This document shows positions 17,481 through 26,796 of a stretch of 64,000 nucleotides of DNA, one piece after another. A program made the translations under genes and the position numbers. Location of the stretch: positions 74,984 to 138,983 of the forward strand of contig WVWN01000001.1 of the NCBI GenBank assembly GCA_011773985.1. The letters run 5' to 3'. Numbering within the stretch: the first letter of the stretch is position 1; each line of letters begins with the position of its first letter. The notes beneath the pieces are model-generated. The model did no database searches. It saw only the letters and a list, made by a program, of their open reading frames with translations, and was not told the origin of the DNA. This DNA is from Candidatus Zixiibacteriota bacterium. Lineage in GTDB: Bacteria; RBG-13-66-14; B26-G2; WVWN01.

Positions 17481-18668
17481 CTAGCCGTGGTACGTAATCC
17501 TGTAAACGGCGCCCGCTTTGTCATCCGATACGAGGAGCGTGCCGTCGGGCATGACGAGGACGTCGACGGGTCGGCCCCAGGCTATGCGCCCGCGCAGCCA
17601 GCCCTCGGCGAAGACCTCGTACGAGGCCGCGCCGTTGCCGTCGAGCCGGACCAGCGTTAAGCGATAACCGATCGGCGTCGTCCGGTTCCAAGAGCCGTGC
17701 TCGGCGATGATTATTTGTCCCCGGTACGCCGGCGGGAACATTTCGCCGACGTAAAACCTCATCCCTAAAGCCGCGACGTGGGGCCCGAGCTCCTTGGCCG
17801 GCGGCGTGAACGCCGGCGGCCTCCCCTTCTTGCCGTACGTCGGATCGGGTATGTCCGCTCCGTGGATGTACGGGAAGCCGAAGTGCAGGCCGGCCCTCGG
17901 CGCCCGATTGAGCTCGTCGGGGGGCTCGTTATCTCCCATCCAATCGCGGCCGTTGTCGGTAAACCACAGCTCGCCCGTGTCGGGGTGCCAGTCGAACCCC
18001 ACGGTGTTGCGGACGCCGCGCGCGAACACCTCAAGGCCGGAACCGTCCGCGTTCATGCGCATTATGGAAGCGTAGCGCTCGTCGTCCCGCTCGCACACGT
18101 TGCAAGGCGCGCCCACCGGGACGTAAAGTTTTCCGTCCGGGCCGAAGCGGATGAATTTCCAACCGTGATGCTTGTCTCGCGGGAAGGTGTCGTTGACCGT
18201 CGCCGGCGCGGGCGGCCGCTCCAGCCGGTTCTCGACATCGTCGAACCTGATAACGCGACTAATTTCGGCGACGTATAGCGCGCCACCCCGGGACGCGACG
18301 CCGTTGGGGTTGTTCAGGCCTTCGGCGATAGTCGCGACCTCCTCGGCGCGGCCGTCGCCGTCGCGGTCCGATAGGGCGTAAACCTTGCCCTTCCCTCGCG
18401 TACCCACGAAGACGGTGCCTTTTTCGCCCAGCGCCAGCGAGCGCGCGCCCGGCACGGGGTACGCGTAGACGCCGATGCGGAAACCGGGGGGTACTTTGAT
18501 TTCGTCTATGGGGAGGCCGTGGCCCCAGTCCCCGGTCGCGACGGCCGCCGCGGCCGCCGTAAGGGGGGCGGCGTCATTGGGCGGGGAGGTGCGGCCGCAA
18601 ACTGCGCACACAAAGGCGGACGCCGCGACGGCGACGGCTACGCCGGGCCCGCAATAGTTCCTCGACAC
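17481..18668 (-). CDS. PQQ-dependent glucose/sorbosone-type dehydrogenase
   Basis: 395 aa; HHGWKFIRFGPDGKLYVPVGAPCNVCE, NTVGFDWHPDTGELWFTDNGRDWMGDN, AEHGSWNR. Confidence 0.88.
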   Translation of the reverse strand: MSRNYCGPGVAVAVAASAFVCAVCGRTSPPNDAAPLTAAAAAVATGDWGHGLPIDEIKVPPGFRIGVYAYPVPGARSLALGEKGTVFVGTRGKGKVYALSDRDGDGRAEEVATIAEGLNNPNGVASRGGALYVAEISRVIRFDDVENRLERPPAPATVNDTFPRDKHHGWKFIRFGPDGKLYVPVGAPCNVCERDDERYASIMRMNADGSGLEVFARGVRNTVGFDWHPDTGELWFTDNGRDWMGDNEPPDELNRAPRAGLHFGFPYIHGADIPDPTYGKKGRPPAFTPPAKELGPHVAALGMRFYVGEMFPPAYRGQIIIAEHGSWNRTTPIGYRLTLVRLDGNGAASYEVFAEGWLRGRIAWGRPVDVLVMPDGTLLVSDDKAGAVYRITYHG

Positions 18669-18719
18669 GATGATTCCTTCCGGCTTTCGCGGAGGTGAGC
18701 GCCCCAGCTTAGCGCGGGG

Positions 18720-19073
18720 TTATTTGCCGTAGGTCGCGGTCAAGTATTCGACCAACGCCTCGCGTTCCTCGTCGTTAACTTTCGCGCCGTTTTTCTTCAT
18801 GCGCTGGATAATGTTTTCCCACCCGGCGCGGTCGAGCTTTTTCTTTTTCACCCTGTCGAGGGTATGGCAGACCGCGCACCGAGATTCCAAGAGCGTTTGG
18901 CCTGCCGTTTCAGTTGCGGGCGCGGCTTCGGCCTCGTACGGCGCGGCGGTCGACGCGGGCGCTTCGCGGACGTTTTCGGGGGCGTTCGCGACGTCCTTCT
19001 GGCCGCCGCAACCTGTAAAGGCCAGCGCGGTGGCGAAGGCGGCGAGGATATTTAGGGTAGCTGTCCGGGGCAT
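18720..19073 (-). CDS. Lipoprotein-anchored c-type cytochrome
   Basis: 117 aa; lipobox-like FTGCGG and heme motif CAVCH. Confidence 0.75.
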   Translation of the reverse strand: MPRTATLNILAAFATALAFTGCGGQKDVANAPENVREAPASTAAPYEAEAAPATETAGQTLLESRCAVCHTLDRVKKKKLDRAGWENIIQRMKKNGAKVNDEEREALVEYLTATYGK

Positions 19074-19271
19074 ATTGAATCTCCTTTCGTGGAGCGGGTT
19101 CGTGGCCTGGGAGGAATGCGCGCCGAGCGGGCGGTCCTCATTAAACCGGCTTAGGTTAACATAATTGGAAAGGGATATGAATACAAAAGCGACGACCGAG
19201 GTAGTACGTTCTTGACAAGGCCCGGCGGCGGTGTTAATTTACATAATTGAAGAAACGGCCGAGGAGACGAA

Positions 19272-21722
19272 ATGAGAACGATCACGTTTTCGATTTTAGT
19301 TTGCGCCGCCTGCGCCGGGGCGGTACTCCCGGGTGAGTTTCTCGTTAGCAGTCCCAAGCTCGTAGAGCCTTCCGGCGAAGCGGGCATTTGGTACTTGGCG
19401 GCTTCCCCGGTGGGGCATCTATACTTGGCGGACGGCCGCGCGCTTCCGCGCCTCGCTCCCTACCGCGTTTGGCACGACGACCCGGAGACCTCGACGTACT
19501 ACCTCGTTTACGAGTACGAGCCCGGCGCTGCCGACGGGGCCGCCGCGTACGGCGATTTTGCGGCCTTCGGCGACGGCGTCTACCTCCTCGCCGCGACGCG
19601 GGGCCGGGAGGCGGAGGTGGCCGCCGCCGGGTTGCGGGCGCAACTCGTGCGCCTACTTCCCACGCGGCGGATATCGCGCCCGGACGAAGGCGAGGAACCC
19701 AGCCCCACGTTTAACGGCGATGTCGACGCCGCGCTTAAGGCCATTACGCCCGCTCGAGTAAAAGAATACCTTTCAACGCTCCAGGATTTCAAGACGCGAT
19801 TCTCCTACGCCAGGGGTTACGAAAAGGCCGCGGCGTGGACGTACGACTTCTTCGACGATTTGGGATACGAGGCGTCGAGCGACGAGTTTTTCGGGATCGG
19901 CTTCGACGGCGTCTCGACGCCCACGGACGGCCGCAAGGTCTGGGTCGTAACCGACGGCGGAACGATCTACCATTCCCAAAACCGCGGCAACCGGTGGCAA
20001 CGGCAGGACGCCCCGGCGAAGGGGTTCTTGTGGAGCGTCCAGTTCGTGAACGAAAGTGTCGGCTATACGGTGGGCGCCGCCGGCACCTGCCTCAAGACCA
20101 CAAACGGCGGCACGACCTGGGTAGCGCAAAGAGTGCCGTACGACGGTTATCTCTTCGGCGTGGGTTTCGCCGACGCGGCTAACGGTTGGATTGCCGCCGA
20201 CCGCGGCAAGATCTTCCACACCTCGAGCGGCGGCTCGAGTTGGGCCGAGCAGAACACGCCGACGGGCCAGCGCTTATACGACGTCGCGATGGCGGACGCG
20301 AGGCACGGTTGGGCTTGCGGCCGGAACGGCGTTATCCTTCGCACGGAGGACGGGCAGAAGTGGACGGCGCAGAATAGCAATACTACGGCCCGCCTATACG
20401 GGATCTACGCCGTCAGCGCCAACGAGGCGTGGTGTTGCGGTTGGGCGAAGATGCTCCTGCATACCACGGACGGCGGCCAGAACTGGCGGCAGGTCAACCT
20501 GGCCCAGCCTGTCTGGGCCTATTTCTACGACGTCCGCTTCGGCGACGCGCAACACGGTTACGTCGTGGGTCTCAACGGCGCTTTTCTGTATACGGCCGAC
20601 GGCGGCGGGACGTGGAAGTATAAACAAGTGGACGAGGAGAACTTTCAAAGTTGCGACTTCGCGACGGCTTCTTTTGGTCTGCTCGGCGGCTCGGCGGCGC
20701 TGTACCGGACCGCGGACGGCGGCGCGACGTTTGATTCCCTCTTGGAGAGCTTCGACGATAGGTGGCGGAACGTCGTCGCCGAGAAGAAGGGCCGGACCCG
20801 GCCGGGGGAGGTCGTGATAATCTGCGGCCATATGGACTCCACGTCCGGACGGCCCTTGGAGCTCGCGCCCGGCGCGGACGACGACGGCTCGGGCACGGCG
20901 GCGACCCTCGCGGCCGCGCGCGCCCTCGCGGGCCTCGACTTCGAGCGGACGTTGCGCTTCATCGCGTGGTGCGGCGAGGAGCAGGGCCTCTTGGGCAGCC
21001 GGCATTACGCCCAGAACGCGGCTAAGAAGGGCGAGGAGATAATCGCCGTCGTGAACCTGGACATGGTGGCGTACGACGAGGAGGGCGGCAAGCGCGACGA
21101 TACCTCCGACATTACCAACGACGCGTCGAAGTGGCTCGGCGAATATTTAATCGAGGCCGGCCGGTTGTATAAAATCGACCATATCTTCGACCTGGTGGTG
21201 GACCCGGGCGCCGGCAGTTCGGACCACGCCTCTTTCTGGAACGCCGGTTACGACGCCATCCTGCTTATAGAGGGGGAGAAGGGCCCGGGCGGCGGCCAGG
21301 ATAACCCTTATTATCACACCACGCGGGATACCGTCGACACGTTGAGGATGAAGCTCGAGGTCGACTGCGCGCGCGCCGGCACGGCGACGGTGGCGCATCT
21401 CGCGCGCGTCCATTACCCGGCGCTCGTCGCCGAACCGTCCCCCCGCGGCAAGCCCGGGCCGTTCGCGGTATATCCCAACCCGTTCAAGGCGGGTGCGAGT
21501 GCCGGTTTTGTACGTTTTGACGGCTTGAGCGGCGGTTGCACCGTCGAGATCTACGACCTCTCGGGCCATCTTATATTTTCTTACGAGCACGCCGCGGGGA
21601 TGCCTTATTACGATTGGCCCGTCATCTCGGACGACGGCGAGGCCGCCTCCTCGGGCGTCTATTTGTACCGCGTCACGGGCGCGGGTCTGGAGAAGAGCGG
21701 CAAGCTCGCGGTAATTCGCTAG
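19272..21722 (+). CDS. M28 family peptidase with internal YCF48-like propeller and C-terminal T9SS/FlgD-like domain
   Basis: 816 aa; signal peptide; repeated TTDGG-W type units; GHMDST, PGADDDGSG, CGEEQGLLGS, NLDM, SDHASF; C-terminal YPNPF..GVYLYRV..GKLAVIR. Confidence 0.85.
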   Translation: MRTITFSILVCAACAGAVLPGEFLVSSPKLVEPSGEAGIWYLAASPVGHLYLADGRALPRLAPYRVWHDDPETSTYYLVYEYEPGAADGAAAYGDFAAFGDGVYLLAATRGREAEVAAAGLRAQLVRLLPTRRISRPDEGEEPSPTFNGDVDAALKAITPARVKEYLSTLQDFKTRFSYARGYEKAAAWTYDFFDDLGYEASSDEFFGIGFDGVSTPTDGRKVWVVTDGGTIYHSQNRGNRWQRQDAPAKGFLWSVQFVNESVGYTVGAAGTCLKTTNGGTTWVAQRVPYDGYLFGVGFADAANGWIAADRGKIFHTSSGGSSWAEQNTPTGQRLYDVAMADARHGWACGRNGVILRTEDGQKWTAQNSNTTARLYGIYAVSANEAWCCGWAKMLLHTTDGGQNWRQVNLAQPVWAYFYDVRFGDAQHGYVVGLNGAFLYTADGGGTWKYKQVDEENFQSCDFATASFGLLGGSAALYRTADGGATFDSLLESFDDRWRNVVAEKKGRTRPGEVVIICGHMDSTSGRPLELAPGADDDGSGTAATLAAARALAGLDFERTLRFIAWCGEEQGLLGSRHYAQNAAKKGEEIIAVVNLDMVAYDEEGGKRDDTSDITNDASKWLGEYLIEAGRLYKIDHIFDLVVDPGAGSSDHASFWNAGYDAILLIEGEKGPGGGQDNPYYHTTRDTVDTLRMKLEVDCARAGTATVAHLARVHYPALVAEPSPRGKPGPFAVYPNPFKAGASAGFVRFDGLSGGCTVEIYDLSGHLIFSYEHAAGMPYYDWPVISDDGEAASSGVYLYRVTGAGLEKSGKLAVIR

Positions 21723-21747
21723 CCGTCGCCCTTCACGTAAAGCGTAA

Positions 21748-21774
21748 GCCGACCCGCGAGGGTCGGCCTTTTCT
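21748..21774 (+). terminator. Rho-independent terminator after M28 peptidase gene
   Basis: GCCGACCC-gcga-GGGTCGGC followed by cTTTTC. Confidence 0.7.
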
Positions 21775-21798
21775 ACGCGCCGCGGTGCCGCTTTTGAC

Positions 21799-23250
21799 TC
21801 ATAGCCGGAAGGGCCCGGCCGTGGGTTTATACGACGGGCTAAGCTCGCGAAGGAGTTGGACCGTCACGTCGTGGTCCATCGCCGCCGCGGCCTCCTCCAA
21901 TCTCCGTATTTTCGGCATCACCACTTCGGCTTTCACGGGCGGCGGGATGGCCACCATGATTTCGTCGATGGCCGTTTCCTTCAGGTCTTCGTGCGACGCG
22001 AAGAGCTCTTCGCTCAGCCTTTCGCCCGGCTTTATGCCTACGAATTCGATGGCGACGTCTTTCTCGGGGACGTATCCCGAAAGGCGGATGAGGTCGTACG
22101 CGAGGTCGACGATGCGCACCGGCTTACCCATATCGAGGATCATAATCTCGCCGTTTTGGCCTATGGCGGAGGCTTGGATTAATAGCTGCACGGCCTCGTA
22201 AACCGTCATGAAGTAGCGGGTCATCTCGCGGTGGGTTATGGTGACCGGCCCTCCCTGCGATATTTGCTTTTTGAAAAGGGTGATGACGCTGCCGCGGGAG
22301 CCGAGGACGTTGCCGAAGCGGACCGTGACGAATTCGGTGGGGCCTCGGGAGCGCAGGCACTGCACCGCCAACTCGGCGACCATCTTGGAGGCTCCCATCG
22401 CGCTCGCGGGGTTGACCGCTTTATCGGTGGATATAAGTACGAAGCGGCCCGCGCCGGCCCGGATCGCCTCCTCCGCCGCGACGCGCGTCCCCGTCACGTT
22501 GTTCTTGACGGCCTCTTCGACGTTCTGCTCCATCAACGTAATGTGTTTGTGCGCCGCGGCGTGGTACACGATGTCGGGGTTGTATTTCTCGAACGTCGCG
22601 CTCACCGCCGACGGATCGCGAACGTCGCCCACCACCGGGACCGCGGCCGTCGCGGCGAACTTTTGCTCGAGCTCCAGCGCGACGTTAAAGATGCTGTTTT
22701 CGCCGTGGCCCATCAATATGATGTTGGCCGGCTCGAAAGACGTAAGTTGGCGGCAAAGCTCCGAGCCGATGGAGCCGCCGGCGCCCGTGACGAGGATCGT
22801 TTTGCCGGTCACGCTTTCGCGGATGGATCCAAGGTCGAGCTCGATGGGGTCGCGTTTCAGGAGGTCCTCGACTTCGACTTCGCGGAGTTGACTTAGCCGG
22901 GCGTCGCCGTGAATTATTTCGAAGATGCCCGGCAGGATGCGGTAGGTCAAGGCCGCGGCTATGCACCGTTCGGCTATGCGGCGCACGGCGCTGCCGGCCG
23001 CGGAGGGCATCGCGATGAGAACTTCGTCGGCGCCGTAGCGCCGGGCCACGTTGGCCACTTCTTCGGTAACGCCGACCACCGGCACGCCGGCTACCTCCCG
23101 GCCCGTTTTCCGTCGGTCGTCGTCCAAGAATGCGACCGCCTTTAACCCGAGGCGGGGATGCTTGGCGATCTCCCGCGCTATCATCTCGCCCGCTTCGCCC
23201 GCGCCGCAGATGATGACCTTTTTAATTTTACCTTGCGCTGATGACTCCAT
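21799..23250 (-). CDS. Nucleoside-diphosphate-sugar epimerase/dehydratase (CapD/FlaA1-like) lacking N-terminal TMs
   Basis: 483 aa; two Rossmann segments, GAGGSIGSELCRQ, ISTDKAVNPASAMGASK. Confidence 0.88.
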   Translation of the reverse strand: MESSAQGKIKKVIICGAGEAGEMIAREIAKHPRLGLKAVAFLDDDRRKTGREVAGVPVVGVTEEVANVARRYGADEVLIAMPSAAGSAVRRIAERCIAAALTYRILPGIFEIIHGDARLSQLREVEVEDLLKRDPIELDLGSIRESVTGKTILVTGAGGSIGSELCRQLTSFEPANIILMGHGENSIFNVALELEQKFAATAAVPVVGDVRDPSAVSATFEKYNPDIVYHAAAHKHITLMEQNVEEAVKNNVTGTRVAAEEAIRAGAGRFVLISTDKAVNPASAMGASKMVAELAVQCLRSRGPTEFVTVRFGNVLGSRGSVITLFKKQISQGGPVTITHREMTRYFMTVYEAVQLLIQASAIGQNGEIMILDMGKPVRIVDLAYDLIRLSGYVPEKDVAIEFVGIKPGERLSEELFASHEDLKETAIDEIMVAIPPPVKAEVVMPKIRRLEEAAAAMDHDVTVQLLRELSPSYKPTAGPFRL

Positions 23251-23276
23251 AAGGTGCTGCCGTCGCGAACGTCCGG

Positions 23277-24110
23277 TTACGGGACCTCCGCGGCGACGGT
23301 GTAGTCGTCGCCGATAATGATTTTGACGTCGTAGCTGTGAGGCTCGAGCCGGCGACCGTCGAGGCCGAGGAGGCTCGCGCAGCGAAGCGCCGCCTCCCGC
23401 TTCTCTTCGCCGGCCTCGATAATGGTTTCCTTATAATCGAAGGTTGCGGCGTTGCCCACGGCGACGACGCGGTAACCGTTGGCGTCGAGGCGCTCCTTCA
23501 TCTTGGCGGCCGCGCCTTCGATGCCGCACCCGTTCAGGACTTCGACGTTGGTCCCCCCCGGCGCGGGGACGTTCTTGGCGAGAGCTTCCAGGATAAGTTT
23601 CGATATGTCCTGGCCGCAAATGACGGTGAGGTCCACCCGCTCGCGCGGTATGTCGGCTCCCAACGCCGCGGCCAACCCTTCGGCCCAACTGTCGAAACCC
23701 TCCCGGTAGTACACCGCGGATTTTTCGGTGTATAAGATCTTAGGCCGGTATTGCTCGAGGCGGAGCGTATTTCCGCTTTCGACGTTGAAATCTTCGAGCG
23801 CGGCGAGCGCGTTTCCGAATCGCTGGGGGACCTTGGTGCTGTTGACGACCAACGCCAGGACCTGCTCGGCCGCGGGCGTAAACGTCTCGACCGTGGCCGC
23901 CGTTTCCGCGGCCGCGGCGGTTTCGGCCGTGCGCGGGGGCGGCTTCGCCTCCTCCGGTTCCGCCCGCTCCGATTTGTAACGGAGGGCGAAGGTGATAACC
24001 GCGACGACCGCCGCGGCGGCCACGACGCCCAACGCCACGCGCCACTTGCGGCCCCGGCGCCGTTGCTCTACCCTGACCAGTCTTCCCGACGAAACCCGCT
24101 TTGCGACCAT
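23277..24110 (-). CDS. Membrane-anchored LytR C-terminal-domain protein
   Basis: 277 aa; N-terminal TM, VEVLNGCGIEGAAAKMKERLDANGYRVV. Confidence 0.7.
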   Translation of the reverse strand: MVAKRVSSGRLVRVEQRRRGRKWRVALGVVAAAAVVAVITFALRYKSERAEPEEAKPPPRTAETAAAAETAATVETFTPAAEQVLALVVNSTKVPQRFGNALAALEDFNVESGNTLRLEQYRPKILYTEKSAVYYREGFDSWAEGLAAALGADIPRERVDLTVICGQDISKLILEALAKNVPAPGGTNVEVLNGCGIEGAAAKMKERLDANGYRVVAVGNAATFDYKETIIEAGEEKREAALRCASLLGLDGRRLEPHSYDVKIIIGDDYTVAAEVP

Positions 24111-24169
24111 AATTTCTTTACCACTACCTAGCGGATAAATTTATAACATACCCGGGGCGCTCGGGCAAC

Positions 24170-24940
24170 CTAGCCGCCGGCCCCGCCTTCGCCCGCCTTC
24201 AAGTAGTATTCTACCACCGCCGCCAGGTCTTGGGGCGTGTCGACGCCGCGCGAGACGAAGTCGCCCGTGACGACGCGGACCTTGAAGCCGTGCGCCAAAG
24301 CCCGCAACATTTCCAAGCCCTCGAGCGCCTCCAGCGGCGTAGGCCCGAGGGTCGTAAATCGTAAAAGAAAATCGCGGCGGTAGCCGTAGACGCCCACGTG
24401 CCTGAGGTAGGGAAGCTTTACTTGCGGCCGGTATCGGAACGGGACCATCGCGCGCGTGAAGTACAACGCGTCGCCGTTCCGGTCGACTACCACCTTGCAG
24501 ACGTCGGCGGAGGCGAGCTCCGCGGCCTCGGCCGCCGGGACCGGCCGCGCGAGCGTCGTCATCAGGACGCCGTCGTCCTCGTCGAAGGGCGTCACCGCCG
24601 CGTCTACCGCGGCCGGCTCGATGAGCGGCTCGTCGCCCTGGACGTTGACGTATACGTCGCCCGCGGTCTGGGCCGCGACCTCGGCGACGCGGTCCGTGCC
24701 GCTCGGATGCTCGGCCGCGGTCATGAGCACGTCGTCGGTGAACTTCTTCGCGGCCTCGTAGATGCGTTGGTCGTCGGTCGCGACGTACAGCGCGTCGAGG
24801 CGCGAGGCCCGGGCGCACCGCTCGAAGACCCGCTGCACCATCGGCTTGCCGGCGACGTCCGCGAGCGCTTTCCCCGGGAAGCGGCTCGAGACGTACCGCG
24901 CCGGGATGACCCCTATCACCGTCGCCCTTTTATTCGGCAT
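24170..24940 (-). CDS. kdsB: 3-deoxy-manno-octulosonate cytidylyltransferase
   Basis: 256 aa; [43 protein letters not shown]. Confidence 0.93.
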   Translation of the reverse strand: MPNKRATVIGVIPARYVSSRFPGKALADVAGKPMVQRVFERCARASRLDALYVATDDQRIYEAAKKFTDDVLMTAAEHPSGTDRVAEVAAQTAGDVYVNVQGDEPLIEPAAVDAAVTPFDEDDGVLMTTLARPVPAAEAAELASADVCKVVVDRNGDALYFTRAMVPFRYRPQVKLPYLRHVGVYGYRRDFLLRFTTLGPTPLEALEGLEMLRALAHGFKVRVVTGDFVSRGVDTPQDLAAVVEYYLKAGEGGAGG

Positions 24941-25442
24941 CCTTACCTCCGCCGTGGTTGCGCGCGTCGGCGATCCGTTCGACCAAGGAGGTTGTCGAGT
25001 AGCCTTCGACGTAAGGCAGGGAACGGACCTCGCCCCCGGCCTCGGTTACGGCGTCGGCGCCGACGATCTCGCCGCGCGGCCAGTCCCCCCCCTTCACCAG
25101 TACGTCGGGGAGGAGGGCCTTTATAAGCTCGTAGGGCGTGTCCTCGTCGAAGATGGTAACGAAGTCCACGCACCGCAGCGCCGCGACCACGAGCGCCCGG
25201 TCGCTCTCGGCGTTGAAGGGTTGCGCGGGCCCTTTCGCGAGGCGGCGCGCGGACCGGTCCGCGTTCACCGCCACGACGAGCACGTCGCCGAGGCGGCTCG
25301 CCTCCTCGAGATAACGGACGTGGCCCGCGTGGAGGATGTCGAAGACGCCGTTGGTGAAGACCACCTTTTGGCCGGCGCCTTTGAGCGCCCTTAACCGCTC
25401 GAGCAGTTCGCGCCGCGCCAGAATTTTTTCTTCATAAAACAT
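24930..25442 (-). CDS. rfaE2: D-glycero-beta-D-manno-heptose 1-phosphate adenylyltransferase
   Basis: [45 protein letters not shown]. Confidence 0.9.
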   Translation of the reverse strand: MFYEEKILARRELLERLRALKGAGQKVVFTNGVFDILHAGHVRYLEEASRLGDVLVVAVNADRSARRLAKGPAQPFNAESDRALVVAALRCVDFVTIFDEDTPYELIKALLPDVLVKGGDWPRGEIVGADAVTEAGGEVRSLPYVEGYSTTSLVERIADARNHGGGKDAE

Positions 25443-25474
25443 TTGCCGTTGTCGCTTTGCGCCGTCGCCGGCCC

Positions 25475-26710
25475 TCAGCGGCCCCATATCAAACTCGAGA
25501 CGCGTTTGCGCGCCGGCTCAAAGAACCAGGCCCACAGCGACATCCCGCGCGGCCGCCGGACCATCGATAACTTCAAGAGCGGCGGCGCGATGAACGTCGT
25601 GAGCGCCATAACGACGACCACCGCGGCGAAGAGGTCCGCGGTGACTATGCCCGCGCGCCGGCCGACCTCGGCGAAGATAAGGCCGACCTCGCCCCGCGGC
25701 GCCATACCTATGCCCACCGCGGTCGAGTTAACGCGTTTGTCGAATACCACGAGCCCCGATAGAACCTTCCCGACAATCGCGACGACGAAGAGGGAGCCTC
25801 CCACGACGAGTATGGCGTGGTTGGCTTCGTTGAAGGGATTGAAGTAGCGTACGTCGACGTCGGCGCCGATTTTGACGAAGAAAATAGGCGTAAAGATGTA
25901 GGCCACCGGCTTCAGTTCCCGGGCGATTACGTCGAATTTGTGCGTGCGGCCGAGGGCGAGGCCCGCCGCGAAGGAACCCACGATGGCCGCGGAACCGGCC
26001 AGCTCGGCGCCCAGGGACCAGAGAAAAGCGAACGCGATCGAAGCCACGATGAGGGTCCCGCTCGTGCGCGCCTTCTCGATGATCTTCACGAGCCGTTTCG
26101 CGAATACGTTGCCGACGACGATGGCCGCGATGAAGAAGCCGACGGCTAGCGTCGCAATCTGAGCCGTTTTTAACGCGCTCACCTCGCCCCTCATTCCCAG
26201 GTCGCGTATGACGGCGAGTATTATCAGGCCGATTATGTCGTCCGCGACCGCGGCGCCCAGAATTATCTTCGCCTCTTTCGTCCCGAGCTTGCCGAGGTCC
26301 GAGAGAACCCGCACGGTAATGCCGACGCTCGTCGCGGTGAGCGTAGCCCCCAGGAAGATGGCTATTAAGTTCGTATACCCAAAGGCGAGCGCGAAGACGA
26401 AACCGCCGACGAAGGGGAGGATTACGCCTACCGCGGCTACGGCGAGCGAACGCCAACCCACCTCCAGAAGTTCGCGGACGTCGGTCGCCAGGCCGGTCTC
26501 GAACAGAAGGATGATGACGCCGATGTCGGCGAGCAGTACGAAGACGTTCGCGTGGGGGTCGACGAGCTTGAGGCCGCCGACGCCGAGAAGGACGCCCGCG
26601 ACGAGCTCCCCCAGAACCGTAGGCTGGCCTATCCGGTTCGCGAACTCGCCCAGGACTTTGGCGCCTACGAAGATTAATATCAGCGTGACGAGTAGATGCG
26701 GGAGGTCCAT
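25475..26710 (-). CDS. CPA2-type cation:proton antiporter
   Basis: 411 aa; [39 protein letters not shown]. Confidence 0.88.
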   Translation of the reverse strand: MDLPHLLVTLILIFVGAKVLGEFANRIGQPTVLGELVAGVLLGVGGLKLVDPHANVFVLLADIGVIILLFETGLATDVRELLEVGWRSLAVAAVGVILPFVGGFVFALAFGYTNLIAIFLGATLTATSVGITVRVLSDLGKLGTKEAKIILGAAVADDIIGLIILAVIRDLGMRGEVSALKTAQIATLAVGFFIAAIVVGNVFAKRLVKIIEKARTSGTLIVASIAFAFLWSLGAELAGSAAIVGSFAAGLALGRTHKFDVIARELKPVAYIFTPIFFVKIGADVDVRYFNPFNEANHAILVVGGSLFVVAIVGKVLSGLVVFDKRVNSTAVGIGMAPRGEVGLIFAEVGRRAGIVTADLFAAVVVVMALTTFIAPPLLKLSMVRRPRGMSLWAWFFEPARKRVSSLIWGR

Positions 26711-26796
26711 ACGCCTCGTTTAATTTTATTTAACTTTATTATTAAGCCGCCGAGGCCGGCAGAACGATTTTGTGCCGGCGGGGCCGCGGCCTCGCC

